Source: Streptomyces sp. S.PB5 (GTDB taxonomy: Bacteria; Actinomycetota; Actinomycetes; Streptomycetales; Streptomycetaceae). Taken from it: 64,000 nt of DNA. The stretch lies in assembly GCF_030403745.1 (NCBI RefSeq), contig NZ_JAQMWP010000030.1:29034-93033 (forward strand). The letters are read 5' to 3'. The position numbers and the translations under genes were made by a program. The notes under the pieces were generated by a model that saw only the letters and a list, made by a program, of their open reading frames with translations, did no database searches and had not been told where the DNA came from. This document shows positions 36,098 to 44,164 of the stretch, piece after piece. Every line of letters starts with the position of its first letter. The stretch's first letter is position 1.

Positions 36098-36435
36098 CTG
36101 CTGCGGCGCCACCCATGGTGCGAGGGTGAAGGCGAGCCCGCGAGACGAGCGGCGATGAGGTTCCTCCCGCATAGGGCCTTGCCGTCGATGTCCTTCTTGG
36201 CCGTACAACGTGGCGGCCGGGATGGGCGTGGTACGCCTCGCGGGCGGCGTCGGCGTGGGGGACCGGCGCAGGCCACCGAAGCGGCCTCTTGGGAAGGGGA
36301 GCGGGTCGGTCAGCCACCCGCCCCGTGCCGGGTCCTGGCGGGCCGACGGGCGGCGCACCGTCGTCGCAGGTGATCCGCGTGCGGCCTGCGGGCCCGGTAT
36401 CTGTTTGCTTCGGGCGACCACCCTGGAGGCCGGAC

Positions 36436-37404
36436 ATGGAAGAGCCACCGCAGCGACCGATCCACTCTGGTCCTTCAGCGTGGGAAGGTGCCGCGCACGG
36501 CATTGGGGTGGATGGCAGGGCGCAGGCCACAGGTGAGGTCCCGTCGCCTGTCGCCGTCCCCTCACCAGGCCGTCGGCGCCGCGCGATCATGATCGTGGGC
36601 GCGGTGGGCGCGCTGGTACTGGCGGCCAGCGGGGGTGCGGCGCTCGCCCTGGCCCTCGATGACGACGGTGGCAAGGCCACCGTGCCGGCGGCGCCCAGCC
36701 CGTCCGGGGCGAGGAGCACACCGACGCAGCCGCTGGCCAAGGCCGCTGCGGCGATCAGGCCCAGCGTGGTGTCGATCACCGTCGCCACGAGCAGCGGAAC
36801 AGAGGTCGGATCCGGTCTGATCGTGGCAGCGGACGGCACCATCATGACCAGCAACCACGTCGTCGAGGACGCGGCCGAGCAGGGCGGAACGATCAGCGTG
36901 ACGTTCGACAACGACCGTACCCGCATGGCGCGCTTTCTCGGAGGTTCGGTGGCCGCGGACATCGCGGTCGTCAAGACCGACGGTGTCTTCGGGGTGCGGC
37001 CGGCCGCGCTCGGCTCCGCCGACAGTCTGCACGTCGGGGACGCGGTGGTGGCGGTCGGCAGCCCGCTCGGGCTGCGCGGATCGGTCAGCACCGGCGTGGT
37101 CTCGGCCCTGCACCGCGACATCGACATGAGCGGTGACAAGTCGCCCGAGGAACTGCCAGGCCAGGACGAGTCCGCGCAGCCGGGGCTCTCCCTCAAGGAC
37201 GCGATTCAGACCGACGCGGCGATCAACCCGGGCAACTCCGGTGGCCCGCTCGCTGACAGCCAGGGCCGGGTGGTCGGCATCGCCACCGCGATCGCCACCA
37301 CCGGCGGCGGCTACATCGGCCAGCAGCCCGGGAGCATCGGCATCGGCTTCGCCACCCCGATCGACAACGCCTTCCACATCGCCCAGGGGTTGATGAACGA
37401 GTAA
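36436..37404 (+). CDS. membrane-anchored trypsin-like serine protease (HtrA type, no PDZ)
   Basis: A 322-residue protein: a cytoplasmic N-terminus of about 48 residues, one transmembrane helix (about 50-73), a Pro/Ser linker, then a chymotrypsin-fold protease facing outside. The triad is visible: His141 (TSNHVVED), Asp175 (ADIAVVK) and Ser268 (GNSGGPL). HtrA homologues normally carry a C-terminal PDZ domain for substrate binding; this one stops right after the protease domain, so it is a minimal form. It would degrade misfolded envelope proteins under stress. ATG 36436 follows CTGGAGG. Confidence 0.88.
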   Translation: MEEPPQRPIHSGPSAWEGAAHGIGVDGRAQATGEVPSPVAVPSPGRRRRAIMIVGAVGALVLAASGGAALALALDDDGGKATVPAAPSPSGARSTPTQPLAKAAAAIRPSVVSITVATSSGTEVGSGLIVAADGTIMTSNHVVEDAAEQGGTISVTFDNDRTRMARFLGGSVAADIAVVKTDGVFGVRPAALGSADSLHVGDAVVAVGSPLGLRGSVSTGVVSALHRDIDMSGDKSPEELPGQDESAQPGLSLKDAIQTDAAINPGNSGGPLADSQGRVVGIATAIATTGGGYIGQQPGSIGIGFATPIDNAFHIAQGLMNE

Positions 37405-37451
37405 CCGGGGCGGGGCGGAGTGGTAGCCGGGTAACGGCTTTTGGCTGTCCT

Positions 37452-37770
37452 TCAGCCGGTGAGCACACCCAGCGGAATCAGGTGGGCTGCCAGGTTGTCG
37501 TGTTCGCCGGCCCGGACGACGGCGTCGACGTCCTGGTACGCCTCCGGAGCGCCCTCGATGGCGCTGTGTCAGCTGGCCGACGCACCGCGACGCCCGCGCA
37601 GGTCAGCTCCCCTGCAACTGCCGGACGGTGACCTCGCGCACCGCGTGATGCCGGCTCCAGAGGCGGCCCGCACTGTGCCAGAGGGAGCCGAAGGCGGTGC
37701 TGCTGGCGATGCCGGTCATGACGTACGAGGCGGTGCCCATGGTGCCGGGCATGAACACCAGCTGGCCGAA
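37452..37770 (-). pseudogene. RtcB-type RNA ligase, C-terminal remnant
   Basis: Minus-strand pieces read QLVFMPGTMGTASYVMTGIA, SAGRLWSRHHAVREVTVRQLQ, then after a stop and shift EAYQDVDAVVRAGEHDNLAAHLIPLGVLTG (residues given in part), the C-terminus of RtcB. The metal-binding N-terminal two thirds are missing. Rv2631, an RtcB-family protein, is a DosR-regulon member. The 220 bases between this and the CBS-BON gene show nothing recognisable. Confidence 0.7.
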
Positions 37771-38079
37771 CGGACGTGCCCCCGGTGCATGATCTCCTCA
37801 CGCACGGCGGCAAGTAGCCGTCCGTCGTTCTCAGTCGGCACCACGCACTTTCTCCCCTTCCAACCTCCCTTCATCCGATCCGCAGCGGCCGCTCCTCGGC
37901 CTCCCTGGCGAAGCGGCAGGGCGGAACTCGTGGCGGGCAGGGTCCTGCCCGACCTCGGCCGGCGGCTGGTGGATGCCGCCGAGCGTGACATCGAGGACAT
38001 GAGTGCGCCCGCGCCCGGGCGACGCGCTCACTCGGCGGTCGGCCCATGTGGCGGGCGAGGGCGCCCCGAACCGCGAAGC

Positions 38080-38754
38080 TCAGGTTTCGGTGTGTGAACT
38101 CCGGGCGTCGGCGGCCCGGAACGCGATGTGCTCGGAGACCGAGACCACGCCGTCGACACCCCGGCACAGCCGCTCGATGACGGGGATCAGGCTCTTGGCC
38201 TCGACGGATCCCCCGAGCGTCACCTGTCCCTCACGCACCTCGGCCGTCACCTCCGCGGGAGCGAGGCCAAGCGTCTGTTGCAGTACGTCCCGGTGGATCT
38301 CGTCGCGGATGGCGTCGTCCCGGCGCAGGAAGATCCGGAGCAGGTCTGCGCGGCTGACGATGCCCTGGAGCCGGTCCGCCTCGTCCACCACGGGCAGCCG
38401 CTTGACGTTCCGGTCCGCCATGAGGCGAGCCGCCTCGGCCGCGGTCCACTCCGGACGCGCGCACACGGCCGGAGACGACATCAGCTCCTCGGCCCTGGTG
38501 CCCTCGGCCTTGGCCTGCTCCCACGCCTCCAGGTGAGGAATCGGTGCGTGCCCGGACGGGTCGGCCTGGGCGCAGCACTTGCGCAGCAGGTCGGCCTCGG
38601 ACACCACGCCCAGCGGATGGCCCAGCTCGTCCACCACGGGTACGGCGGTGACGTCGTTTTCCGCCAGCAACTTGACGATCTCCTTGAACGGCATGTCGCG
38701 GCGGGCCCGGATCACATCGTGAGTCATCAGGTCCGCGATCGTACGGTGGCGCAT
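38080..38754 (-). CDS. CBS-pair and BON domain protein
   Basis: A 224-residue paralogue of the protein at 24,044: CBS1 at residues 8-65 (DLMTHDVIRARRDMPFKEIV), CBS2 at about 92-145 (ELMSSPAVCARPEWTAAEAA), then a BON domain at 155-215 (EVTAEVREGQVTLGGSVEAKS). The module would bind an adenosyl nucleotide and perhaps a membrane lipid. GGAAGGGAGG precedes ATG 38754. Three boxes lie 73-128 bases upstream, between this gene and the divergent DUF1918 gene. Unlike the first copy it is not paired with a Usp gene. Confidence 0.88.
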   Translation of the reverse strand: MRHRTIADLMTHDVIRARRDMPFKEIVKLLAENDVTAVPVVDELGHPLGVVSEADLLRKCCAQADPSGHAPIPHLEAWEQAKAEGTRAEELMSSPAVCARPEWTAAEAARLMADRNVKRLPVVDEADRLQGIVSRADLLRIFLRRDDAIRDEIHRDVLQQTLGLAPAEVTAEVREGQVTLGGSVEAKSLIPVIERLCRGVDGVVSVSEHIAFRAADARSSHTET

Positions 38755-38826
38755 GTCGACCTCCCTTCCGAGGACAGCCGATGGTGGTCACATGGCAAGC
38801 GTGTCAAGGCCTGATCGCTTCCGAGT

Positions 38827-38882
38827 GAGCCGTTCAGGACCTGTTCGGGGCCGGTTGCCACGGACAGGGGGCCGTTCGGCCC
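38827..38882. promoter_or_regulatory. three DosR-like boxes at 21-bp steps
   Basis: GAGCC-GTTC-AGGAC (38,827), GGGCC-GGTT-GCCAC (38,848) and GGGCC-GTTC-GGCCC (38,869, perfect) are each 21 bases apart, in the divergent promoter of the CBS-BON and DUF1918 genes. Confidence 0.65.
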
Positions 38883-38968
38883 TCGGACCGGGATTCTCGA
38901 GCCCATGCGGCGGTCCGCCGCGCATGCCACGTTGGGTACAGCAGCACTCCTAGGGAAGGGCGGCGATC

Positions 38969-39223
38969 ATACGAGCTCAACTGGGCGATCAACTCATCGT
39001 CGAAAGCCCGACCAAGGGCGTCACCAAGCGCGACGGGGAGATCGTGAGACTGCATCACGAGGACGGAACGCCTCCCTACGACGTGCGCTGGTCGGACACG
39101 CACGAGGTGACGCTCGTCTTCCCTGGACCCGACGCACATATCCGCCATGTCGAACACGGGCACGGGGGACCGGTCGCGGAGGCGACAGAAGTGACAGAAA
39201 GCCAGGCCCATCGACATGGGTGA
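38969..39223 (+). CDS. DUF1918 protein with apparent ATA start
   Basis: An 84-residue protein. After the start it reads RAQLGDQLIVESPTKGVTKR, then GEIVRLHHEDGTPPYDVRWSD and a VFPGPDAHIRHVEH segment, the complete SH3-like DUF1918 domain. Rv0569, of the same family, is in the DosR regulon and is reported to bind DNA. The codon at the conserved Met position is ATA, not ATG; the next candidate is CTG at 38,981, which would cut four conserved residues. Either ATA is used, or a recent G-to-A change or sequence error is involved. It is divergent from the CBS-BON gene with three boxes between. Confidence 0.75.
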   Translation: MRAQLGDQLIVESPTKGVTKRDGEIVRLHHEDGTPPYDVRWSDTHEVTLVFPGPDAHIRHVEHGHGGPVAEATEVTESQAHRHG

Positions 39224-39346
39224 AATCCCCGGCGTGCCCTGGCCACCTCCGGCGCGAGATGCCCGCGCCATCGGTGGTGGAGGTCACCAGGCGCGCGAAC
39301 AGCACGTGGAGCCAGTGACAGCCGTAGCCTGTTGCGGAGGTGTCCC

Positions 39347-39850
39347 ATGCCGCAGAGCCTCGATGTACGGGGCAAGACCATCACCACATACATCGTCGGC
39401 CGTACCGCCGACGCGCTGGAGCGGATGGACGGCGACGTATTCGAACTGCGTACGGACGACGCCGAGTTCATCGACCGCGACCTGCGGGCCTGGTGCCGTT
39501 CGACGGGTACCGAGATCCTCTCCTCGGTCTGCGACGAAGGCGCCGTCCGCTACCGGCTCCAGCGCCACCGGACCGCACGGCCCGGTTTCAGCCTGGCCCT
39601 GGTCATCTCCCGGGACGGTCTGGAGGAGTTGCTCTCGCCTTTGGGGTTCGCGCTCGCCGCGGCACTGGAGGGCGGCCGGGTGTCGGTCTACTTCCAGGGT
39701 CCCGGCGTGCGCGCGCTGACCCGGCGATTCACCCCCACGCTGACCGGCTGGAGCAGGCCCTTCTCGGCCTGCGCGCGGCGTGCGTACGGTCCGGATACAC
39801 GGTGGTCGGGCCGACCCGCTCGACGCGTGCTCGCGGCCCCGCGGGAGTAG
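39347..39850 (+). CDS. TusA-like / DsrE-like fusion, C-terminus degenerate
   Basis: A 167-residue protein. Residues 1-80 form a TusA/SirA-like domain (SLDVRGKTITTYIV, DRDLRAWCRSTGTEIL); residues 85-150 begin a DsrE-like domain (FSLALVISRDGLEELLSPLGFALAAALEGG in two parts, VSVYFQGPGVRAL). In relatives the DsrE part continues for about 60 more residues after GWSRPFSA; here the frame drifts into an Arg-rich tail and stops, so the second domain is probably cut by a frameshift. Such proteins handle sulfane sulfur or act as peroxiredoxin-like DsrE stress proteins. ATG 39347 follows TGCGGAGG. Confidence 0.65.
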   Translation: MPQSLDVRGKTITTYIVGRTADALERMDGDVFELRTDDAEFIDRDLRAWCRSTGTEILSSVCDEGAVRYRLQRHRTARPGFSLALVISRDGLEELLSPLGFALAAALEGGRVSVYFQGPGVRALTRRFTPTLTGWSRPFSACARRAYGPDTRWSGRPARRVLAAPRE

Positions 39851-40008
39851 CAGTCCGTGTCGGCGGCTCATCGTCGTACCCCTTGCCTGACCGCGTTTTC
39901 CACCAGCTTCCTGTGTGTCCGGCTCTGTCGACAGGGCCGGACAGCCCTTCTACCAGGGGCCGCACGGGGTACGACCGCTGGGGGCGTCCCCGTGACATCT
40001 GACGTTCG

Positions 40009-40470
40009 TCAGCCGAACTCGACGGTGACCTCGGGCGGCATGTGCAGGGTGTTGTGGACGGCGCAGCGACCGACCACCGCGTGCAGGCCCTGTTGGAGGA
40101 CGGGGGTGAGGGGCGCGGGCGGCAGGATGCGGATGTGGATGGTGGTGATGCGGGGTGCCGTTTCGTCGGCCAGGGCGAAGTCGGCCTTGACGCGCAGATG
40201 CTCGTACGGCTGGTTGAGGAGTTGGAGGAAGCGGGTCGCGTCGGAGGCGACGCAGGCGGTGAGGGAGGCGACGAACAGTTCCACCGGTGTGGGGCCGTCG
40301 TTGTCGCCGCCGGTCTCGACGGGCTGGTCGACGGTGAGCTCGTGGTCGCGGACGAAGAGGGCGAAGGCCCGGTCCGCGATGTGGGTGGCCTCGATCCGGC
40401 CGGGTGGCTCGGCGATGGCTCGGTCAGGAGTCAGGGTGCGGGGGATGCGAGCCGGCGAGGCCGTTGTCAT
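40009..40470 (-). CDS. OsmC-family peroxidase
   Basis: A 153-residue OsmC/Ohr-type protein. The two redox cysteines are Cys73 (ASLTACVASDATRF) and Cys136 (VGRCAVHNTL), as required for thiol-dependent reduction of organic hydroperoxides. AGGAGG lies 6 bases before ATG 40470. It starts 17 bases after the M50 protease stop on the same strand, so the two form an operon with OsmC second. Length is normal. Role: detoxification of organic peroxides, possibly damaged lipids, in the cytosol. Confidence 0.9.
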   Translation of the reverse strand: MTTASPARIPRTLTPDRAIAEPPGRIEATHIADRAFALFVRDHELTVDQPVETGGDNDGPTPVELFVASLTACVASDATRFLQLLNQPYEHLRVKADFALADETAPRITTIHIRILPPAPLTPVLQQGLHAVVGRCAVHNTLHMPPEVTVEFG

Positions 40471-40487
40471 GTCGTACCTCCTGCGGG

Positions 40488-41630
40488 TCAGGGTTTGGGC
40501 CGGGTGGTGGTGAGCCAGGTCAGGGTGCGGGTGATGTCGGCGAGGGTGACGATGCCCATGAGATGGCCGTCGTCGAGGACCAGGGCCCGGCGGTCCGGGC
40601 TCGCCTCCAGGCGCGGCAGCAGATCCACGACGAGGTCGTCGGGGCCTGCTGTGGTCACGTCCGGCAGCGGACGCATCACGTCGCCGATCGTGGTGGTGGA
40701 ACGTGCCTGAAAGGGGGAGCGGTTGACGTGGCGGACGGTGACGAGACCGGCAGCCGTGCTGTCCGGGGCCAGGACGGGGAAGGCGGAGTGGTGGTAGTGG
40801 CCGAAGGGGCCCTCGGCGAGGAAGGACGCGATCGTCATCGTGGCCGGGACGGTGACCGGGGCGCGGGTCATCACGCGGCTGACGGGGATCTCGTCCAGGA
40901 CACCGCGCAGTTCGGCTCGGCGTTCCTCGGCGGTCGCGGTGTTGATCAGGAACCAGCCGATCAGGGCGGGCCACAGCCCGGACAGTTCACCGGCGACGAT
41001 CATCACCGCGACCCCTGTCACGATCAGGAACCATCCCAGGACCCGGCCCGCGGCCGCGGCTCCGCGCGTGGCGCGGAGCCGATCGCCGGTACGGTGCCAC
41101 AGGACGGCGCGCAGCAGCCGTTCGCCGTCCAGCGGAGCGGCGGGCAGGGCGTTGAACACGGTCAGCATGATGTTGATGGCGGCCAGCCAGGCGACCGCCT
41201 CGACCATCAGCTCCGTGGCGTGCAGGCTGTCCAGCCACAGGGCCAGGCCGGTGCACAGCCCGCCGACGAGCGCGCTGGTCAGCGGCCCCACCGCGGCGAT
41301 GCGCAGCTCCGCTCCTGGCGTGCGGGCCTCGCTGTGCAGCCGTGCGACACCGCCGAGCATCCACAGGGTGATGCCGTCGACCTTCACGCCGTTGCGGCGT
41401 GCGACGACTGCGTGGGCGAGTTCATGGGCCAGCAGCGAGGCAACGTACGTCACCGCCGCCACCAGTCCGAGGACCCAGTAGGCCCAAGAGGGATGGTCGG
41501 GGGGAGTCTGGGGAGAGTGGCCGCTCACGAGCAGGGCGATCAGGACTATCGGGCCGAGGATGACCAGCACACTCCAGTGCAGGCCGACACGGATGCCTGC
41601 GATCCGCCCCAGGGGCAGCGTCTCCTTCAC
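40488..41630 (-). CDS. M50 intramembrane zinc protease with two CBS domains
   Basis: A 380-residue membrane protease of the site-2-protease family. Six hydrophobic segments fill residues 15-245; the zinc motif HELAH is at 69-73 and the third ligand is Asp168 in NALPAAPLDGE. Residues 255-375 carry a CBS pair (SRVMTRAPVTVPATMTI and the LVLDDGHLMGIVTLADI part), suggesting control by nucleotide binding. Rv2625c of the M. tuberculosis DosR regulon has the same make-up. GTG 41630 is chosen as the start of the conserved LPLGRIAGIRVGLHWS. It heads an operon with osmC; a hairpin separates it from the DUF2180 gene upstream. Confidence 0.9.
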   Translation of the reverse strand: MKETLPLGRIAGIRVGLHWSVLVILGPIVLIALLVSGHSPQTPPDHPSWAYWVLGLVAAVTYVASLLAHELAHAVVARRNGVKVDGITLWMLGGVARLHSEARTPGAELRIAAVGPLTSALVGGLCTGLALWLDSLHATELMVEAVAWLAAINIMLTVFNALPAAPLDGERLLRAVLWHRTGDRLRATRGAAAAGRVLGWFLIVTGVAVMIVAGELSGLWPALIGWFLINTATAEERRAELRGVLDEIPVSRVMTRAPVTVPATMTIASFLAEGPFGHYHHSAFPVLAPDSTAAGLVTVRHVNRSPFQARSTTTIGDVMRPLPDVTTAGPDDLVVDLLPRLEASPDRRALVLDDGHLMGIVTLADITRTLTWLTTTRPKP

Positions 41631-41648
41631 CGGACACCTCACCTTGCA

Positions 41649-41694
41649 GCGCCCGGCCCAAGTCGGAGTCCGGCTCGACGACTTGGCCGGGCGC
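41649..41694 (-). terminator. long hairpin between DUF2180 and M50 genes
   Basis: A 16-bp stem (GCGCCCGGCC...AAGTCG, one bulged C) with a short loop begins 28 bases after the DUF2180 stop and ends just before the M50 start. It would end or attenuate transcription into the protease operon. Confidence 0.65.
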
Positions 41695-41722
41695 CCTCCT
41701 CTGTGCCGACATCGCTCTCGGC

Positions 41723-41947
41723 TCAACCGACGCGTCGCACATGGTCGAACGCCTCGGCCTCGTGACACGTCCGGCACGTCACTCTCCGTGCAGGCTTTCG
41801 TCCGCAACTCGGGCCCATGCCGACGCTGTGCCGCACCAGTTGCCCCAAGACGCTTGCGTGCCGCAGACACACGCCGCATCCGCAACGGGCGCATACAGCG
41901 ATCGCGGGCGTCGCCGTGTCCTCAAGCGCGCAGTCGTAGCAGTGCAT
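41723..41947 (-). CDS. DUF2180-like small zinc-ribbon protein
   Basis: A 74-residue protein with three Cys pairs: MHCYDCA near the start, CARCGCGVC in the middle and CRTCHEAEAFDH near the end. The spacing indicates zinc binding, as in DUF2180. Function unknown; such proteins might be redox or zinc sensors, or adaptors. ATG 41947. A box pair lies 73-107 bases upstream on its strand, and a hairpin follows the stop, so it appears to be a single-gene unit. Confidence 0.75.
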   Translation of the reverse strand: MHCYDCALEDTATPAIAVCARCGCGVCLRHASVLGQLVRHSVGMGPSCGRKPARRVTCRTCHEAEAFDHVRRVG

Positions 41948-42019
41948 GACATGCCTCCCCCGACGCGTCCAGCAATCTCCTCCACTGTCATCGTCGGATG
42001 CGGAGCCGCGGCCCGGGCA

Positions 42020-42054
42020 GGGCCACTCGGCTCTTTCCCGGGGCCGACCGGCCG
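42020..42054. promoter_or_regulatory. paired DosR-like boxes before DUF2180
   Basis: GGGCC-ACTC-GGCTC (42,020) and GGGCC-GACC-GGCCG (42,041), exactly 21 bases apart. Confidence 0.6.
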
Positions 42055-42223
42055 TGGTATGGCGCGCACAACACGCGGAAGCGTCAAGGCTGTTGAGTGC
42101 CGGGTGGCTCCCAGCCGTCCTGTCTGTCGTCGGAGTGACCGACGGGGGATCAGCCCATGGCAGGGCTCCCGTTGCGCTGTCGTGTGCTCGATGGACAGCG
42201 TGGCGCGTGCCGTCGGGCCAGGG

Positions 42224-42769
42224 TCATCCAGGCGCGCCCGGAGGCGCTCCGCGATCTTCGTGGGGCTCGTTCGGGGCGGCGCCCTGGGCGGTTGTCAGGT
42301 GCTGGGCGATGGATTCGGCCCAGGTGTCGATGTCCTTCCAGTCCCGGTAGTCGCCATACCGGCCGTCCAGTGCGCGGAAAACGAGCCGTGAGACCGGCCC
42401 GTAGTGGCTGGGCCCGACAGCGCCGGCGAGCAGGTGGTGGTCCTGCGAGGTGAGGGTCTGGCGGTAGTGGGGAAGCCGGCGGGGTTCGATGGCGCCCGCG
42501 CGGGACGTGCGGCCGGTGACGTGGGCGATGCCGGTGCCGAACGGCCTCAGGGGATACTGGGCGAGCGCGGCAAGGTTGCGGCGGACGTGGACGTCGGCGT
42601 GCAGCAGCCAGGCGGCGCGGTGGAGGGCGTTGCCGAGGACGCACGCGGTGTAGGCGGCGGGGTCGTGCCGCAGTTGCAGGACCTGGGTGTCGGTGGCCAG
42701 GCCGTGTGCGGTGAGTTTGGCGGCGATGCGTTCCGCGCCGCGCGGGTGCAGCCGTGTGCGCTGGCGCAT
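42224..42769 (-). CDS. unknown helical protein
   Basis: A protein of about 181 residues that I do not recognise. It is rich in His and Arg, mainly helical and without signal peptide or membrane segments. Readable stretches include RGAERIAAKLTAHGLATDTQ, AAYTACVLGNALHRAAWLLHAD and GRYGDYRDWKDIDTWAESIA. The start is uncertain: ATG 42769 is chosen, but the frame is open to 43,093. Sequence between 42,770 and 43,132 shows no separate gene. It lies on the same strand as the two unknown genes that follow upstream, suggesting a run of island-specific genes. Confidence 0.55.
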   Translation of the reverse strand: MRQRTRLHPRGAERIAAKLTAHGLATDTQVLQLRHDPAAYTACVLGNALHRAAWLLHADVHVRRNLAALAQYPLRPFGTGIAHVTGRTSRAGAIEPRRLPHYRQTLTSQDHHLLAGAVGPSHYGPVSRLVFRALDGRYGDYRDWKDIDTWAESIAQHLTTAQGAAPNEPHEDRGAPPGAPG

Positions 42770-43132
42770 CCCACGAGGACGATCATGGGAGGAACTCCTC
42801 CGCACGGGGGTAGCGGTGATGCCGAAGAAGAGGGAGCCGGCCTCCCCGGGCGCGGCGCGACGGGGGATTGCACGCCGCATCCGAGAAGGGTCTGTCCCCC
42901 CACTGCGACCGGCGAAGCGGCCGGGTCCTGAGGCGCTGTCGTCCCAGCTCCCCGGCGCCGCAGGTCCTGTGGCATCGACCGAGGGAGGGAAGGCATGTGG
43001 ACCAGCCGTGCACGGCCACACCGCGTGCCCGGAGGCAGGCCCTGTGAGTGCCGGGGGCTGGGGCACCGCTCCGTAGAGGCAGCGTACCGGCATGGACAGG
43101 GGGCGTATCGGACAAGTCCGGCCGGGGTTCGG

Positions 43133-43459
43133 TCAGTCCGGGGTGTCCAGGCACTGCGCGGCGAGTTCCTTCAGCCGGGCCGTCTTGGCGTGCAGTCGCC
43201 GTCCCTCGGCGTGCCACCGATGGCGCGCCTGCGGGCGCCAACGGGGTGGTTCGCGCCGCCGCCAGTCCTCGCGGGCGATCTGCGTGCAGGTGTCCTCCAC
43301 CACGAGCATCATCACGGTCGGCAGCTTCAGGGCCGCCTCCACTCCCACCGTGCGCTCCGCACACGGCAGGTCCAGAACGGTCAGTGGTCGCCTGTGCGAC
43401 CGGCGCCAGGGAACCGTGCTCACGATGACCACCTCCAGGTCGTCCTCCCTGAGGCACAC
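43133..43459 (-). CDS. unknown basic protein
   Basis: A 108-residue protein, unrecognised. It has a beta-rich N-terminal half (DDLEVVIVSTVPWRRSHRRP, then AALKLPTVMMLVVEDTC) and a very basic helical C-terminal half (WRRREPPRWRPQARHRWHAE). The charge suggests nucleic-acid or membrane-surface binding. GTG 43459 fits the coding bias. A box pair begins 69 bases upstream, supporting that this is a real gene of the island. Confidence 0.55.
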   Translation of the reverse strand: MCLREDDLEVVIVSTVPWRRSHRRPLTVLDLPCAERTVGVEAALKLPTVMMLVVEDTCTQIAREDWRRREPPRWRPQARHRWHAEGRRLHAKTARLKELAAQCLDTPD

Positions 43460-43527
43460 GCGGAGCGCCGTGCCCTCGCACGACGGGGCGTGTCGTCATC
43501 GTGCGCGCTCGGCGCACGTGACGACAG

Positions 43528-43561
43528 GGGCCGACCGGACTGTCATCGGACCGATCGGCCC
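43528..43561. promoter_or_regulatory. paired DosR-like boxes
   Basis: GGGCC-GACC-GGACT (43,528) and GGACC-GATC-GGCCC (43,548), 20 bases apart, upstream of the gene starting at 43,459. Confidence 0.5.
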
Positions 43562-43581
43562 GGCCGGTGACGGGGGAACGG

Positions 43582-44079
43582 TTACTTGTCGGTCTTGATG
43601 CCGGAGATGAGCATGGTCGCCAGGTCGGACTGGACCATCAGGTGCGTGCGATGGGTCCGGTTGCCCGGGTCCTGCCAGGTCAGGGTGACCCGGCTCCAGC
43701 AGTGGCCCATGCCGCTGTCGTTGTAGACGACGGACCACGCGGTCGGCACGCCCTTTGCGCGCAGCACACCGTCCCGGTGATGGACGGCCTCCCAGCGAGC
43801 CAGGCTGCGCTGCAGGTCCGTGGTCAGGTAATGGGCGCGCAAGGCGCTGGTGAGCCGCCCGTGGCCGGAGTCGTACAGGACGTCGATGTAGGTGCCGTAG
43901 AAATCGGCGACCCGGTCGACGGTGGAGGTCGGGCTGCCGCTGCGGCCGGGAGCGGCGGCGGTCGTAGCGGTGGACGTCGCGTCCGCCGTGTCGCCGGTCA
44001 GAGTCGCTGGTGCGAGCAGCCCGATGGACAGCACCGCGGAGATCATGGTGACCCGGTGGAAGGTACGGGGTGCGATCAT
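43582..44079 (-). CDS. secreted protein of unknown function
   Basis: A 165-residue exported protein: signal peptide at residues 1-32 (VTMISAVLSIGLLAPATLTG), a Ser/Thr/Ala-rich spacer, then a compact domain (VDRVADFYGTYIDVLYDSG, LTSALRAHYLTTDLQRSLARWE, GHCWSRVTLTW) that has an NTF2/DUF3828-like feel. No enzymatic motif is visible. ATG 44079 is preferred because GGAAGGAGGAAGAACGTC precedes it; an ATG at 44,121 lies before this site. A box pair lies 86-121 bases upstream. Confidence 0.7.
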   Translation of the reverse strand: MIAPRTFHRVTMISAVLSIGLLAPATLTGDTADATSTATTAAAPGRSGSPTSTVDRVADFYGTYIDVLYDSGHGRLTSALRAHYLTTDLQRSLARWEAVHHRDGVLRAKGVPTAWSVVYNDSGMGHCWSRVTLTWQDPGNRTHRTHLMVQSDLATMLISGIKTDK

Positions 44080-44164
44080 GACGTTCTTCCTCCTTCCCTT
44101 CGTGAAGGGGAACGCGGACATACCCTCACCATCCAGAACATCACACCGGGGTTGCCGCGACGGC

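Larger units (their letters stand above)
35376..36435. other. 1-kb gene-poor stretch with two box pairs
   Basis: No protein-coding gene is supported on either strand. It holds box pairs at 35,726-35,760 and 36,063-36,097, two clear 21-bp-spaced pairs. It may contain long leaders, a small RNA or decayed genes. Confidence 0.5.

Noticed and set aside
39934..39970. Possible box pair GGGCC-GGAC-AGCCC and GGGCC-GCAC-GGGGT
   Set aside because: The spacing is 23 bp, the right halves are poor, and the site lies between two converging genes, so it has no obvious target.
40404..41765. A 453-codon plus-strand frame opposite the OsmC-M50 operon
   Set aside because: Gln/Gly/Asp-rich antisense shadow without start signal or family motif; both minus-strand genes have catalytic motifs.
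42888..42901. GGGTC-TGTC-CCCCC as a box before the gene at 42,769
   Set aside because: The right half does not match and no partner lies 21 bp away.
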